From the NCBI GenBank assembly GCA_027587225.1, contig JAPDDQ010000004.1, positions 124,001 through 188,000 on the forward strand: a stretch of DNA of 64,000 nucleotides, in the 5' to 3' direction. Below, piece after piece: positions 20,898 to 30,309 of this stretch. Both the position numbers and the translations under genes were made by a program. Below the pieces are notes generated by a model. It did no database searches, had not been told where the DNA came from, and worked only from the letters and a program-made list of their open reading frames with translations. This DNA comes from Solirubrobacter taibaiensis (GTDB lineage: Bacteria; Actinomycetota; Thermoleophilia; Solirubrobacterales; Solirubrobacteraceae). The first letter of the stretch is position 1, and each line of letters starts with the position of its first letter.

Positions 20898-23800
20898 CTA
20901 CTGCACGGCGGCCGCCATGTCCGCCTGGATCTGGGTTGCCGTGAGTGCCGCGCCGTACACGCGGACGTCGTCCAGACGGCCCGCGAACCACTCGCCCCAG
21001 ATCCCGTTGCCGCCGAGCTTGAGCGCACCGGCGCTGGTCGCGATCACCCCCGTGCGAGCGGTCGACGTCACCAGCGTGCCGTTGCGGAAGAGCCGCAGAG
21101 TGGCACCGTCGTAGGTCATCGCCAGGTGCGTCCAGGTGTTCGTCGGCGGGGCCGATCCGGCCGGACCCGCGGCCTCGACATAGTCGCCGGGTGAGGTGGT
21201 CGTGAACGTGGCGAGCGGCAAGGTCGATCCGCCCGAATAAAGCGCGTAGGCGAGGTCGCCCGGCTTCTCCTTGATGACAGCGGTCCGCCACCCCGCGTTG
21301 TCGGTCGGATAGACCCACGCGGAGAGCGTCAAGGCCGTCGTTGCGTCGAGATCGTTGGCGTCCGCCACGTTGACGAAGTCGTTCACACCGTCGAAGCTCA
21401 ATGCGCCGCCGGTCTTCCCGCTGGCGGTCCGTGTCGCACCGTTGATGGTGCCCGTGTGTCCGAGCCCGGTCGCGTCGGCCGTAGTGGTGCCGCTGGTCTC
21501 GCTGAAGCCGTACGCGGCGATCGGCTGGGGCGCGGGCGGCGCCGTGTTGTCCACCGTCACGTTGACGGCCGTCGCGGTCCGCTGGTTGCCGGCCGCGTCC
21601 CGCGCGACCGCGGCGAGCGTGTGCGCGCCCGCGGCGGCGGTGGTCGTGTCCCACGTCACGGCATACGGCGGGCTGGTGTCCTCGGCGCCGAGGTTCGCGC
21701 CGTCCAGCTTGAACTGGACGCCGGCGACTCCCACCGCGTCGGCGGCCGTGGCGGTGACCGCGGTCGAGCCGGAGACCGTCGCCCCCGCTGCCGGGGAGGT
21801 GAGGGCCACGGTGGGTGCGGTCGTATCCGCCAGCGCGGCGGCCGAAGCCTCCGGGGACGCGGTGCTGCGGTTGCCGGCGCTGTCGACCGCGAACACGCGG
21901 TAGAAGTACGTGCCGGCGGCCAGCGGAGTGTCCGTGTAGCTCGTGCCGGTCGGCGTCGCGATCCGGTTGCCGGTGGTGGGCGTGAACCCGGCGGTCGTGG
22001 CGCGGTGCACGTCGTAGTGGTCAACGCCGGTGTTGTCGGACGCGGCCGCCCAGCTGAGAGACACGCTTCCGAGCGCGCCGGTGGCCGTGAGTGTGCCCGG
22101 CGCCGACGGCGGCGTCGTGTCCGGAGCCGCGGGCGGACCCACAGGCGTCGTCATGTCGGCGGCGATCTGTGTCGCACTCAACGCCACGTCGTAGACACGA
22201 ATGTCGTCGAGCCGCCCCGCGAACCATTCGCCCCAGACGGCATTGCCTCCGAACTTGAGCGGACCGCTGCCGTTCGCGATCGCACCGCTGTAGGGCGTCG
22301 ACGAGACCAGCGTGCCGTTGCGGTAGAGCCGCAGGATGCTGCCGTCGTAGGTGCCGGCGAGGTGCGTCCACGTGTTGTTGGGCGGCGCCGAACCGGCCGG
22401 GCCGGCCGCCTCGCCGTACCCGGGAGCGGCAGTCGTGATCGTCGCCAGCGGCAAGGTGGAGCCGCCCGAGAACAACGCGTACGCGAGATTGCCGGTGCGC
22501 TCCTTGAGGATCGCCGTGCGCCAGCCCGCGTTGTCGGTCGGGTTCACCCACGCCTCGAGCGTCATGCCGGTGGTCAGGTCCAGGTCGCCCGCGTCCGGAA
22601 CGCTGACGGAGTCGTTGACGCCATCGAAGCTCAACGCGCCGCCGGTCTTGCCTGTCGTGGTGCGGGTGGCGCCACTGATGGTGCCCGTGTGGCCGCGCCC
22701 ACTGGCGTCGGTCACGGTCGCGCCGGAGGTCTCGTCGAACGCGTACGCGGCCACCGGGGTCAGCGTCGTGGGCGGCGGGTTGTTGACCGTGACGGCCACG
22801 TTCGCGGCCGTGGTCTGGTTGCCGGCCGCGTCGCGCGCGACCGCGCTCAGCGTGTGCGCGCCCGCGCTCGCGGCCGTGGTGTCCCACGTGATCGAGTAGG
22901 GCGCGCTCGTGTCGGGCGCCCCGAGGTCTGCGCCGTCGAGCCGGAACTGGACGCTGGTGACGCCGACGTTGTCACTCGCGGTCGCGGTGACGGGGACGCT
23001 GCCCTGCACGGTGGCCCCCGCGGCGGGCGCCGTGAGGCTGACGGTGGGCGCGGTCGTGTCACCGGCCACGGTGGCGGACGCCTGGGCCGACGGCACGCTG
23101 GCGTTGCCCGCCGCGTCCTGGGCGAGCACGCGATAGTGGTAGGTCCCCGGCGCGCGGCCGTCGTCGCTGTAGGACGTCGCGCTCACAGTCGCGATCCGGT
23201 TGGCGGCGTTAGGGGTGAAGCCGGAGGTCGTCGAACGATGGACCGTGTATCCCGTGACGCCGATATTGTCGGTCGCCGCCGTCCAGTCGAGCGTGACCTT
23301 GCCTGTGCCGGCGGTCGCGGTGAGCCCGGTCGGCGCGGACGGCGCGGTCGTGTCGCCGGACACCGCGATCGGGAGCATCGCCGCCTTCGACGGCACGCCC
23401 TGGTCGCTGACCAGAAACACGTAGTAGACGCCAGGCGGGGCGAGGTTCGGGCTTGAAGGCGCGTCGATCCGCAGGCGCCCGCTCTCGCGCGTGAACGTGA
23501 GCTCCTGGTAGCGCTGATCCATGTTGAGCCCATGGGTGACCGAGCCCGTGCGCACGAGCGTGACCTTCGCGACGGTCGCGGCGTCCGGAGTGTCGACCGT
23601 GAACTGCGCGCCGTACTGCATGCGGTCAGCAGCGGCGGTGATCGTCGGACGCGTCCCCTTGAACAGGTACGGCGGCGAGTAGATCTCCGACGTCGTCTCG
23701 TTTGGCATCAGCGAGCCGTCGAGGCGGCCGCTGCCGGCCAGCAGGATCCGTCCGTCAGGCAGGAGCAAGGACGTGTTGTGGTAGCCGCGCGGCCGCACGC

Positions 23801-25520
23801 TGGGCGCCAGCGTCTTCCAGCTGTCGGTGGCCGGGCTCCAGATCTCCGGGATCAGCACGCCGGAGCTCGTGACCTCGTTGCCACCTGCCTTCGTCTGTCC
23901 TCCCAGGGCGAGCACGTCGCCGTCAGGCAGCACCGTCAGCGTGTGGAACGTGCGCTTGGCGTGCATCGCGGAGACTTCGCGCCACTGCGGCACGGTCTCG
24001 GTCATGTCGATCGCCGCGGCCCGGTCGGTCACCGGCACTGAGGCAGGGAAGTCGGGGTCGGTCCACGTGCCGGACTTCAGGATCTTGCCCGGGCGGTACA
24101 TCACGGCGCTGTGGCCGTCGATCGGGGACTGACTCGCCAGCGTCGACCAGGTCCCGGTCTGCACGTTGAGTATCCGCGTGGTCCGGTCCGGGCCGGCGTC
24201 GACGACACGCCCGTCGGGCAGCACGAACATGAACGGGTACAGCGGCATGCGCCGCGCGGCGCTCGGGACCGCTTGCAGCGTGTTGCTCGCGGGGTCGTAG
24301 ATCTCCGGGATCGTGTCCGACGGCCGGTAGAACGCGTCGAAGTTGCCGGCGCCGGCGATCGCGTCGCCGGAAACGATCAGGACGCGTCCATCCGGCAGCG
24401 TGGTGGTCGTGGGATACCAACGGCCGCGCGCCATCTGCGGGCCGGCGGTCCACGAGCCCGTCAGCGGATTCAACAACACTGTGTCGCGAATGCCCGCGTA
24501 GGCGAGCACGTGCCCGCCGGCGGAGAACAACCGACCGTCGGGGAGCAGCACGTGCCCGGCACAGAACAGGTTCAGGCCCGACGGCGTCGGCTGGAACAAT
24601 CCGGTGGCCGGGTCCCAGATGCGTTCTGAACCCATGGCCGCGCCGAACGCGTCCCACATCGCGACCTTGCCATTGGACAGCATCGACGCATGGACGGCGA
24701 CGAGCGGCCAGTCGGCCGGTGGCGTCCAAGTGCCCTTGGTCGACGCATCGGGCGGCGGCGTGGGCGTCGCGGTCGGCGTCGCGGTGGGCGTGCCGGTCGG
24801 TGTCGCCGTGGGCGTCGGCGTGGGATCGGTGGTGACCGGCGTCGTCATGTCCGCCTGGATCTCCGTCGCGCTGAGCGCGCGGTCGTACACGCGGACCTCG
24901 TCGATCAGCCCATCGAACCACTCGTTCCAGATCGAATTGCCGCCGATGAACAGGTCGCCCGTGCTCGTCGTCATCGACCCGCTGTAGGCGTGGCTGGCCA
25001 CCTGGCTGCCGTTCACGTACAGCCGCAGCGTCGTCCCGTCGTAGGTCGCCGCCAGGTGCGACCATGTGACGGTCGGCAGCGAAATCGCGGCGTTCGCTTC
25101 GCGATAGGCGGAAGGGCCGGTGGTGAACTGCGCGCTCGGCGAGTTGGGCCCGGATCCGTACAGGGCGTACGCGAGATCCCCGGTGCGCTCCTTAAGCAGG
25201 ACGGTGCGCCAGCCCGAGCTGTTGCGTGGATTCACCCACGCCTCCAGCGTCATTCCGACGGAGAGATCGAGCGCGTTCGCGTCCGCGATGCGGACCTTGT
25301 CGTTGACGCCGTCGAACGAGAGCGCGGCTCCGAGGCGACCACTGGCTGAACGCGTGGCGCCCTCGAGCGTGCCGGTGTGGCCCAGGCCGGACCCGTCGGT
25401 GACGGCGGTGCCCGAAGTCTCCTCGAAGCCGTACGCGGCGACGGGTCCCGCGGCTGCCTGCGCAGTCGCGGGGAAGAAGATGAGTCCTGCCAGCACGACT
25501 ACAAGAGCGCGGAGCTTCAC
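20898..25520 (-). CDS. Secreted galactose-oxidase-like copper radical oxidase with three LamG domains
   Basis: 1540 aa from GTG 25520 (GGGAG upstream); signal peptide ends near TAQA. LamG (about 25-230), a Thr-Pro linker, then a kelch propeller and DUF1929 domain (about 265-715), then Fn3, Ig, LamG, Fn3, Ig and LamG. All copper radical oxidase landmarks are visible: Cys320 (LFCAGH) and Tyr369 (GRWYP) to form the thioether cofactor, axial Tyr580 and ligand His581 (GYHNTSLLLPDGR), and ligand His663 (SVTHGLNMDQR). Such enzymes oxidise primary alcohols or aldehydes of glycans to aldehydes or acids and release hydrogen peroxide. In Streptomyces a related enzyme (GlxA) acts on surface glycans. The substrate here is unknown; the LamG domains suggest glycan targeting. 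Confidence 0.92.
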   Translation of the reverse strand: MKLRALVVVLAGLIFFPATAQAAAGPVAAYGFEETSGTAVTDGSGLGHTGTLEGATRSASGRLGAALSFDGVNDKVRIADANALDLSVGMTLEAWVNPRNSSGWRTVLLKERTGDLAYALYGSGPNSPSAQFTTGPSAYREANAAISLPTVTWSHLAATYDGTTLRLYVNGSQVASHAYSGSMTTSTGDLFIGGNSIWNEWFDGLIDEVRVYDRALSATEIQADMTTPVTTDPTPTPTATPTGTPTATPTATPTPPPDASTKGTWTPPADWPLVAVHASMLSNGKVAMWDAFGAAMGSERIWDPATGLFQPTPSGLNLFCAGHVLLPDGRLFSAGGHVLAYAGIRDTVLLNPLTGSWTAGPQMARGRWYPTTTTLPDGRVLIVSGDAIAGAGNFDAFYRPSDTIPEIYDPASNTLQAVPSAARRMPLYPFMFVLPDGRVVDAGPDRTTRILNVQTGTWSTLASQSPIDGHSAVMYRPGKILKSGTWTDPDFPASVPVTDRAAAIDMTETVPQWREVSAMHAKRTFHTLTVLPDGDVLALGGQTKAGGNEVTSSGVLIPEIWSPATDSWKTLAPSVRPRGYHNTSLLLPDGRILLAGSGRLDGSLMPNETTSEIYSPPYLFKGTRPTITAAADRMQYGAQFTVDTPDAATVAKVTLVRTGSVTHGLNMDQRYQELTFTRESGRLRIDAPSSPNLAPPGVYYVFLVSDQGVPSKAAMLPIAVSGDTTAPSAPTGLTATAGTGKVTLDWTAATDNIGVTGYTVHRSTTSGFTPNAANRIATVSATSYSDDGRAPGTYHYRVLAQDAAGNASVPSAQASATVAGDTTAPTVSLTAPAAGATVQGSVPVTATASDNVGVTSVQFRLDGADLGAPDTSAPYSITWDTTAASAGAHTLSAVARDAAGNQTTAANVAVTVNNPPPTTLTPVAAYAFDETSGATVTDASGRGHTGTISGATRTTTGKTGGALSFDGVNDSVSVPDAGDLDLTTGMTLEAWVNPTDNAGWRTAILKERTGNLAYALFSGGSTLPLATITTAAPGYGEAAGPAGSAPPNNTWTHLAGTYDGSILRLYRNGTLVSSTPYSGAIANGSGPLKFGGNAVWGEWFAGRLDDIRVYDVALSATQIAADMTTPVGPPAAPDTTPPSAPGTLTATGALGSVSLSWAAASDNTGVDHYDVHRATTAGFTPTTGNRIATPTGTSYTDTPLAAGTYFYRVFAVDSAGNRSTASPEASAAALADTTAPTVALTSPAAGATVSGSTAVTATAADAVGVAGVQFKLDGANLGAEDTSPPYAVTWDTTTAAAGAHTLAAVARDAAGNQRTATAVNVTVDNTAPPAPQPIAAYGFSETSGTTTADATGLGHTGTINGATRTASGKTGGALSFDGVNDFVNVADANDLDATTALTLSAWVYPTDNAGWRTAVIKEKPGDLAYALYSGGSTLPLATFTTTSPGDYVEAAGPAGSAPPTNTWTHLAMTYDGATLRLFRNGTLVTSTARTGVIATSAGALKLGGNGIWGEWFAGRLDDVRVYGAALTATQIQADMAAAVQ

Positions 25521-25586
25521 CAAATAAGTCTCCCGTCCAGGGTGCCGATCCGGCTACTGCTCAAAGGGCTAGTCGGCGCCCTGGAA

Positions 25587-25623
25587 CGTTCGTCCAAACG
25601 CGCCAACTCTGGGCGTTCGTCCA
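25587..25623. promoter_or_regulatory. Direct repeat CGTTCGTCCA x2 in a divergent intergenic region
   Basis: CGTTCGTCCA occurs at 25587-25596 and again at 25614-25623, 27 bp apart. The 140-bp gap separates the divergent copper oxidase gene and the 552-aa LamG gene. Spaced direct repeats in a divergent promoter region are typical of regulator binding, but no regulator is identified. Confidence 0.35.
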
Positions 25624-25660
25624 GTTACGTTGACGCGCCGGCTCATCTTGACTTCATCTC

Positions 25661-27319
25661 ATGATTACTGGCAACGGGAAGTTGCGGACGCTGCGTGCCC
25701 GCGTCGCGATGGGCACGGTCGCCGCCGTGAGCGCCCTCGCGATCGGCACGACGGCGGCTGACGCTGCCACGGTCAGGCTCGCCGGCACCGACGTGGTCGG
25801 AACGCACGTGAGCTCGGCCGCGAACGGCAGCGCGGAGGTCTATCGGACCTCTGCCACGGCGACGGGCTCGGTCTCGTCGATCTCTGTGAACCTCGACGGC
25901 ACCTCGGATGCTTCGGCGCTCGAAGTCGGGCTGTACTCGGACGAGGCAGGGCAGCCGACGACGCTGCTGACGTCCGCTCGGACGAACACCCCGGCCGCGG
26001 GCTGGAACACGGTCGCCGTGCCTTCTGCGCAGGTCGAGTCCGGCAAGGCGTACTGGGTCGCCGTGCTCAACCCCTCTGACGCCACGGGCACGCTGCGTTG
26101 GACCGATCGCGCCGGCGCGGGGGATCCGGGCGAGCAGACCGGCGGCTCGACGACGCTGTCGACGCTCCCCGACACGTGGCTCACCGGCGGCGTCTACTCG
26201 GACGGCCCGCTCTCCGCGTACGTCACCGGCGAAGAGGCCGCCCCGGCCGGCCCGACCCTGTCCGTCACCCCGTCTGCCCTCTCGTTCTGGTCCACGCGTG
26301 GCCAGGGCAACCCCGCACCGAAGACGGTCGACGTCGCGAACGCGGGCAGCGGCTCGCTGGCGTACGCGGCGACCGAGAACGGCTCGTGGCTCAGCATCAC
26401 GGGCGCTTCCGGGAACGCCCCGGGAGCGATCAAGGCTTCGATCAACACGAGCGGCCTCGCGGCCGGTACGTACACGGCGCAGATCACGATCACGGCTCCG
26501 GGCGCTGCGGACGCGCCGCGAACGGTTCCGGTCACGCTCACCGTCAACCCGCAGCCCGCCACGAGCGGCCTGGTCGGCGCATGGGGCTTCGATGAGACCA
26601 GCGGTGACACCGTCCTGGACTCGTCCGGTCGCCGCAACAGTGGTGCGCTCCAGGGCGCGACCCGCACCGCGAACGGCATCTACGGCCGCGCCGTCAACTT
26701 CGACGGCCAGGACGACTGGATCACGGTCGCCGACAACTCCTCGCTGGACCTGACCACGGGCGCGACGCTCGAGGCCTGGGTCAAGCCCGCCGCCATCGAC
26801 AACGCTTGGCGCACGATCCTGATCAAGGAGCAGTCGGACCAGCTCGCGTACGCCCTGTACGCGAATACGGACGCCAGCCGCCCGAGCGGCAACGTCTTCA
26901 CCACGCAGGACAACGGCCTCGCCGGCCCGAACCCGCTGCCCGCCGACCGTTGGTCGCACGTGGCCACCACGTTCGACGGCACGACGCTGCGCCTCTACGT
27001 CAACGGCGTCGAAGTCTCGTCGATGCCCGTGACCGGCCCGATCAAGGTCTCCTCCGGCGCGCTGCGCATGGGCGGCAACGCGGTCTGGGGCGAGTGGTTC
27101 AACGGCACGCTGGACGAAGTCCGCGTGTACAACCGCGCGCTCTCCGGCGCGGAGCTCATGGCCGACCGCGACACGCCGATCGCGAACGGCACGGGCAGCG
27201 AGGTCTCGCCGCTCGAGAAGCTGAAGGCGCTGCTGCTCAAGCTCCTCGCCAAGTGGAAGAAGCACTGGGGCGAGTGGGTCTGGCACGGCCACCGTGGGTA
27301 TTTCCACGGCGGCAACTAG
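25661..27319 (+). CDS. Secreted protein: SDGPLSAYV module, BACON-like and LamG domains, amphipathic cationic tail
   Basis: 552 aa with an N-terminal signal peptide (hydrophobic run ending ADAATV). Residues ~40-190 are the same ~150-aa module found twice in the sugar dehydrogenase protein (GLYSDEAGQPTTLL, YWVAVLNP, YSDGPLSAYVTG). A single BACON-like Ig domain follows (about 200-290) and then a LamG domain (about 295-505). The final 35 residues form an unusual Leu/Lys helix (LEKLKALLLKLLAKWKKHW) followed by a Trp/His/Gly-rich end. The tail looks membrane-active or polymer-binding; this is inference. The gene is divergent from the copper oxidase gene and followed by a hairpin terminator. No enzymatic domain was recognised. 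Confidence 0.85.
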   Translation: MITGNGKLRTLRARVAMGTVAAVSALAIGTTAADAATVRLAGTDVVGTHVSSAANGSAEVYRTSATATGSVSSISVNLDGTSDASALEVGLYSDEAGQPTTLLTSARTNTPAAGWNTVAVPSAQVESGKAYWVAVLNPSDATGTLRWTDRAGAGDPGEQTGGSTTLSTLPDTWLTGGVYSDGPLSAYVTGEEAAPAGPTLSVTPSALSFWSTRGQGNPAPKTVDVANAGSGSLAYAATENGSWLSITGASGNAPGAIKASINTSGLAAGTYTAQITITAPGAADAPRTVPVTLTVNPQPATSGLVGAWGFDETSGDTVLDSSGRRNSGALQGATRTANGIYGRAVNFDGQDDWITVADNSSLDLTTGATLEAWVKPAAIDNAWRTILIKEQSDQLAYALYANTDASRPSGNVFTTQDNGLAGPNPLPADRWSHVATTFDGTTLRLYVNGVEVSSMPVTGPIKVSSGALRMGGNAVWGEWFNGTLDEVRVYNRALSGAELMADRDTPIANGTGSEVSPLEKLKALLLKLLAKWKKHWGEWVWHGHRGYFHGGN

Positions 27320-27347
27320 TCAGCCGTCTTCACACATAGTTATGATC

Positions 27348-27380
27348 CCGGCCGGCTCCTAGGAGTCGGCCGGTTTCGTC
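27348..27380 (+). terminator. Rho-independent terminator after the 552-aa LamG gene
   Basis: CCGGCCG at 27348-27354 pairs with CGGCCGG at 27367-27373, with CTCC/GGAG pairing continuing inside, giving a stem of about 12 bp with one mismatch. It is followed by TTTCGTCTT and lies 29 bp after the stop codon. Confidence 0.8.
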
Positions 27381-27436
27381 TTGGAGGGCGGACCCCGGTC
27401 GTGACAGCGCTTGGTCGGCGCTAACAGAGGGGATTC

Positions 27437-28600
27437 GTGGGTCGTACGTTGCGGACAACCGCATACTCGCTCGTAGCTGCCGCGTGGCTGGCCCCTGCCG
27501 CCTGGGCACAGACTCCGGCGCCGACGCCGGCGGCCATTCCCGCCCCACTGCCCAGCACCACGGCGGTCTCCGCTCCGGTGTATGCGTCTTCGAAGTCCGC
27601 GGTCGCTCGGATCGACTGCGTCCAGGCTTGTGCCGCTCCCGGCACGACGCGCACCGGCTCGTTGCTGCGACTGCGCGGGAAAGCGCTCAAGACCGCCGAC
27701 GAGGTCGTCTTCCTTGGGACCCCCGGAGACGGCGACGATGTCATCGCGGAGGCCCTCGTGCGGCGCACGACGTCCACGGACGTCCGCGTGCCGATGGGCG
27801 CGGTTACCGGGCCGGTGGCCGTCGTTGAGCGCTCCGGCGCCCTGACCGCGCCGTCGACGGCGCCCGTCACGGTCGTGCCGGCGCCGCCGACGGGGATCGT
27901 CGAGTTCGGGCTCAAGGCGCCGGCGTTCTTCTACGACGCCGCCCAACCGGCCACGCTGACCTACGTCGTGCACGGGGCCGCTCCGGTCCCGGTGACCGCG
28001 GCGCTGGCGCGCCTCACGGACGGCGTGATCGTCGCGAGCTGGGACCTCGGCGCGATCACGCCGGAGGTGCCGCAGCAGGTCACCTGGAACGGGCTCGCCA
28101 ACAACAAGGTGCAATCCACCGGGCGCTACGAGTTCCGGGTCACGGCCGGTGGCGTCGCGCAGGCGCCGGTGGCGTTCGACTTTGCCCGGGATCGTTTCCC
28201 CATACTCGGCAAGTACACGTTCGGCACCGGCGTGGCCGCGTTCGGCGGTGGACGCGGGCACCAGGGCCACGATGTCTTCGCGGCGTGCGGGACCCCTCTG
28301 GTCGCCGCGCACGGCGGCGTCGTGAAGTTCGCCGGCTATCACGCCCGTGCCGGGCACTACCTCGTGATCGACAACGAGGGCACGGGCACCGACTACGCGT
28401 ACATGCATCTGCGCGAGGCGCCGCTAGTGGCGCAGGACGCGCGGGTGTTCACGGGGCAGCCAATCGGATTCGTCGGCGCGACCGGGCGGGCGAGCGGGTG
28501 CCACCTGCACTTCGAGGCGTGGTCCGCACCTGGCTGGTACGACGGCGGCAGTCCGATGGACCCGCTCGCGATGTTGCGTTCCTGGGCCGCGTTCGGCTGA
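27437..28600 (+). CDS. Secreted M23 (LytM-type) peptidase with central Ig-like domains
   Basis: 387 aa from GTG 27437 with GAGGGG upstream; signal peptide ends near AAWAQ. The middle part (about 50-140) resembles an IPT/TIG-type Ig fold (LLRLRGKALKTADEVVFLG), followed by a second beta-rich segment with FlgD-like character. The C-terminal ~120 residues are the M23 domain: zinc ligands in GHQGHD (HxxxD) and the CHLHFE motif (HxH), with YAYMHL between. M23 enzymes cut peptide cross-links in peptidoglycan, and the required metal-binding residues are all present. It lies 18 bp upstream of the epimerase gene, so the two may be co-transcribed with the acyltransferase. Confidence 0.92.
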   Translation: MGRTLRTTAYSLVAAAWLAPAAWAQTPAPTPAAIPAPLPSTTAVSAPVYASSKSAVARIDCVQACAAPGTTRTGSLLRLRGKALKTADEVVFLGTPGDGDDVIAEALVRRTTSTDVRVPMGAVTGPVAVVERSGALTAPSTAPVTVVPAPPTGIVEFGLKAPAFFYDAAQPATLTYVVHGAAPVPVTAALARLTDGVIVASWDLGAITPEVPQQVTWNGLANNKVQSTGRYEFRVTAGGVAQAPVAFDFARDRFPILGKYTFGTGVAAFGGGRGHQGHDVFAACGTPLVAAHGGVVKFAGYHARAGHYLVIDNEGTGTDYAYMHLREAPLVAQDARVFTGQPIGFVGATGRASGCHLHFEAWSAPGWYDGGSPMDPLAMLRSWAAFG

Positions 28601-28618
28601 TCTGCGACCCTGCGCGCC

Positions 28619-29671
28619 GTGCGCGTATTGACGGTCGTGGGCAATCGCCCCCAGTTCGTTAAGGCCGCCGCCGTATCGTCGCGGTTGCGAGCCGTGGGTG
28701 AGGAGGTGCTGGTGCACACGGGCCAGCACTACGACGACACGCTCTCGCGGGTGTTCTTCGAGGAGCTCGCGCTACCGCGGCCCGAGCATCGGTTCGAGCT
28801 CGGTCGCGGATCGAACACGGAGCAGACCGCGCGGATGCTGAGCGCCATCGCGCCGCTACTGGACGGGATCGACGCGGTGCTGGTCTACGGCGACACGAAC
28901 TCCACGTTGGCGGGGGCGTTGGCGGCGGCCCAAGCCGGGGTGCCCGTCGCGCACGTCGAGGCCGGGATGCGCTCATATGACCGGTCGATGCCGGAGGAGC
29001 TCAACCGGGTGCTGACCGACCACGCGTCATCGCTGCTGCTGTGCTCGTCACAAGCGGCCGCGGACACGCTGCGCGCAGAGCAGGTGGTGGGCGCGGTCGA
29101 GGTGGTCGGCGACGTGATGGTGGACGTGTTCGAGCTGCTCGCGCCGAGGGCGGACGAAGCGATCCTGGAGAACCTCGGCGTCGAGCGCGGCGGCTATCTG
29201 CTGGCGACCGCGCACCGGGCGGGCAACGTCGACGATCCGGCCCGCCTGCGCGCACTCGTGGACGTGCTGACCGGGATGCCGCTGCCCGTCGTTCTGCCGC
29301 TGCATCCGCGCACGCGGGCCCGCCTGGCGGACGCCGGGCTGCTGGACCGGTTGGAGGGCGTGATCGTCGCGCCGCCGCTGGGCTACCTCGAGTTCACAGG
29401 GCTCGTGCTGCACGCGCGTGCCGCGCTGACGGACTCCGGCGGCGTGCAGAAGGAGGCCTACCTGGCCGGCGTGCCGTGCATCACGCTGCGGTCGACCACC
29501 GAGTGGCGCGAGACGATCGACGCGGGCTGGAACGTGCTCGTGGACCTCGATCGCGCAGCCGCGCTGGCCGCGCTCGAGCGCCCGGTCCCGGCCGAGCGCC
29601 CGCCGCTGTACGGCGACGGCCAGGCCGGCGCGCGCGTCGTCGAAGCGCTCGTCAGGATGGTCGGGACATGA
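28619..29671 (+). CDS. wecB: Non-hydrolysing UDP-sugar 2-epimerase, WbpI/WecB family
   Basis: 350 aa, GTG start, family-typical length. Conserved features are RPQFVKAAAVS, VHTGQHYDD, VYGDTNSTLAGALAA, HVEAGMRS, PEELNRVLTDH and the C-terminal TDSGGVQKEAY with LRSTTEW. The family inverts C2 of UDP-GlcNAc-type sugars. The RPQF(I/V)KA, TGQH(F/Y)D and PEE(L/I)NR signatures are closer to WbpI/WlbD, which epimerise UDP-2,3-diacetamido sugars, than to classical WecB, which has RPEAIKMAP. The exact substrate is therefore open. The stop overlaps the start of the acyltransferase gene (ATGA), indicating coupled translation. Confidence 0.93.
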   Translation: MRVLTVVGNRPQFVKAAAVSSRLRAVGEEVLVHTGQHYDDTLSRVFFEELALPRPEHRFELGRGSNTEQTARMLSAIAPLLDGIDAVLVYGDTNSTLAGALAAAQAGVPVAHVEAGMRSYDRSMPEELNRVLTDHASSLLLCSSQAAADTLRAEQVVGAVEVVGDVMVDVFELLAPRADEAILENLGVERGGYLLATAHRAGNVDDPARLRALVDVLTGMPLPVVLPLHPRTRARLADAGLLDRLEGVIVAPPLGYLEFTGLVLHARAALTDSGGVQKEAYLAGVPCITLRSTTEWRETIDAGWNVLVDLDRAAALAALERPVPAERPPLYGDGQAGARVVEALVRMVGT

Positions 29672-30309
29672 TCGCCCCCACCGCCGTCGTGCTCGAAGGC
29701 ACGGTTCTCGGGCCTGGCTGCGAAGTGCAGGCCGGCGCCATCCTCGGCAAGTCGCCGAAGCTCGCCCGGTCCTCCACCGCCGCGCGGGCGGATCTCCCAC
29801 CGCTCCAGGTCGGGACGGAGGCGGTCATCTGCGCCCAGGCGATCGTGTTCGCGGGCACGCGGCTCGGTGACCGCGTGATCATCGGCGACCAGGCGTTCGT
29901 GCGCGAGCGGGTCACGATCGGCGAGGGCTCGCTGATCGGCCGCGGCTCGACGGTCGAGAACGACACCACGATCGGCGCCCGCGTGAAGATCCAGACGCAG
30001 GTCTACATCACGGCCTACATGACGATCGAGGACGACGTCTTCGTCGGGCCAGGCGTCACCACCACCAACGATGACACCATGAGCCGCCACGACAAGGCAT
30101 ACACGCTGCGCGGGCCCGTGCTGCGGCGCGCGTGCCGGATCGGCGGCGGCGCGGTGCTCTGCCCCGGGGTCGAGATCGGCGAGGAGGCGTTCGTGGCCGC
30201 GGGCGCCATCGTGACGCGCGACGTTCCTGCCCGGGCCGTTGTCATGGGCGTGCCGGCCCGCGTCGTGCGTGAAGTGCCCGACGCGGACCTGCTGGAACGC
30301 TGGCGCTGA
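29668..30309 (+). CDS. Left-handed beta-helix N-acyltransferase, WbpD/WlbB-like
   Basis: 213 aa from the ATG at 29668, overlapping the epimerase stop by four bases. The whole chain is built of hexapeptide repeats (such as IGEGSL IGRGST VENDTT IGARVK). The segment VYITAYMTIEDDVFVGPGVTTTND matches the conserved catalytic region of sugar-nucleotide N-acetyltransferases such as WbpD/WlbB (VTIEDDVFIGPxVTFTND). It ends with a typical VPARVVREV segment. Likely acetylates an amino-sugar nucleotide in a surface-polysaccharide pathway together with the adjacent epimerase; the donor and acceptor are inferred. Confidence 0.88.
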   Translation: MIAPTAVVLEGTVLGPGCEVQAGAILGKSPKLARSSTAARADLPPLQVGTEAVICAQAIVFAGTRLGDRVIIGDQAFVRERVTIGEGSLIGRGSTVENDTTIGARVKIQTQVYITAYMTIEDDVFVGPGVTTTNDDTMSRHDKAYTLRGPVLRRACRIGGGAVLCPGVEIGEEAFVAAGAIVTRDVPARAVVMGVPARVVREVPDADLLERWR

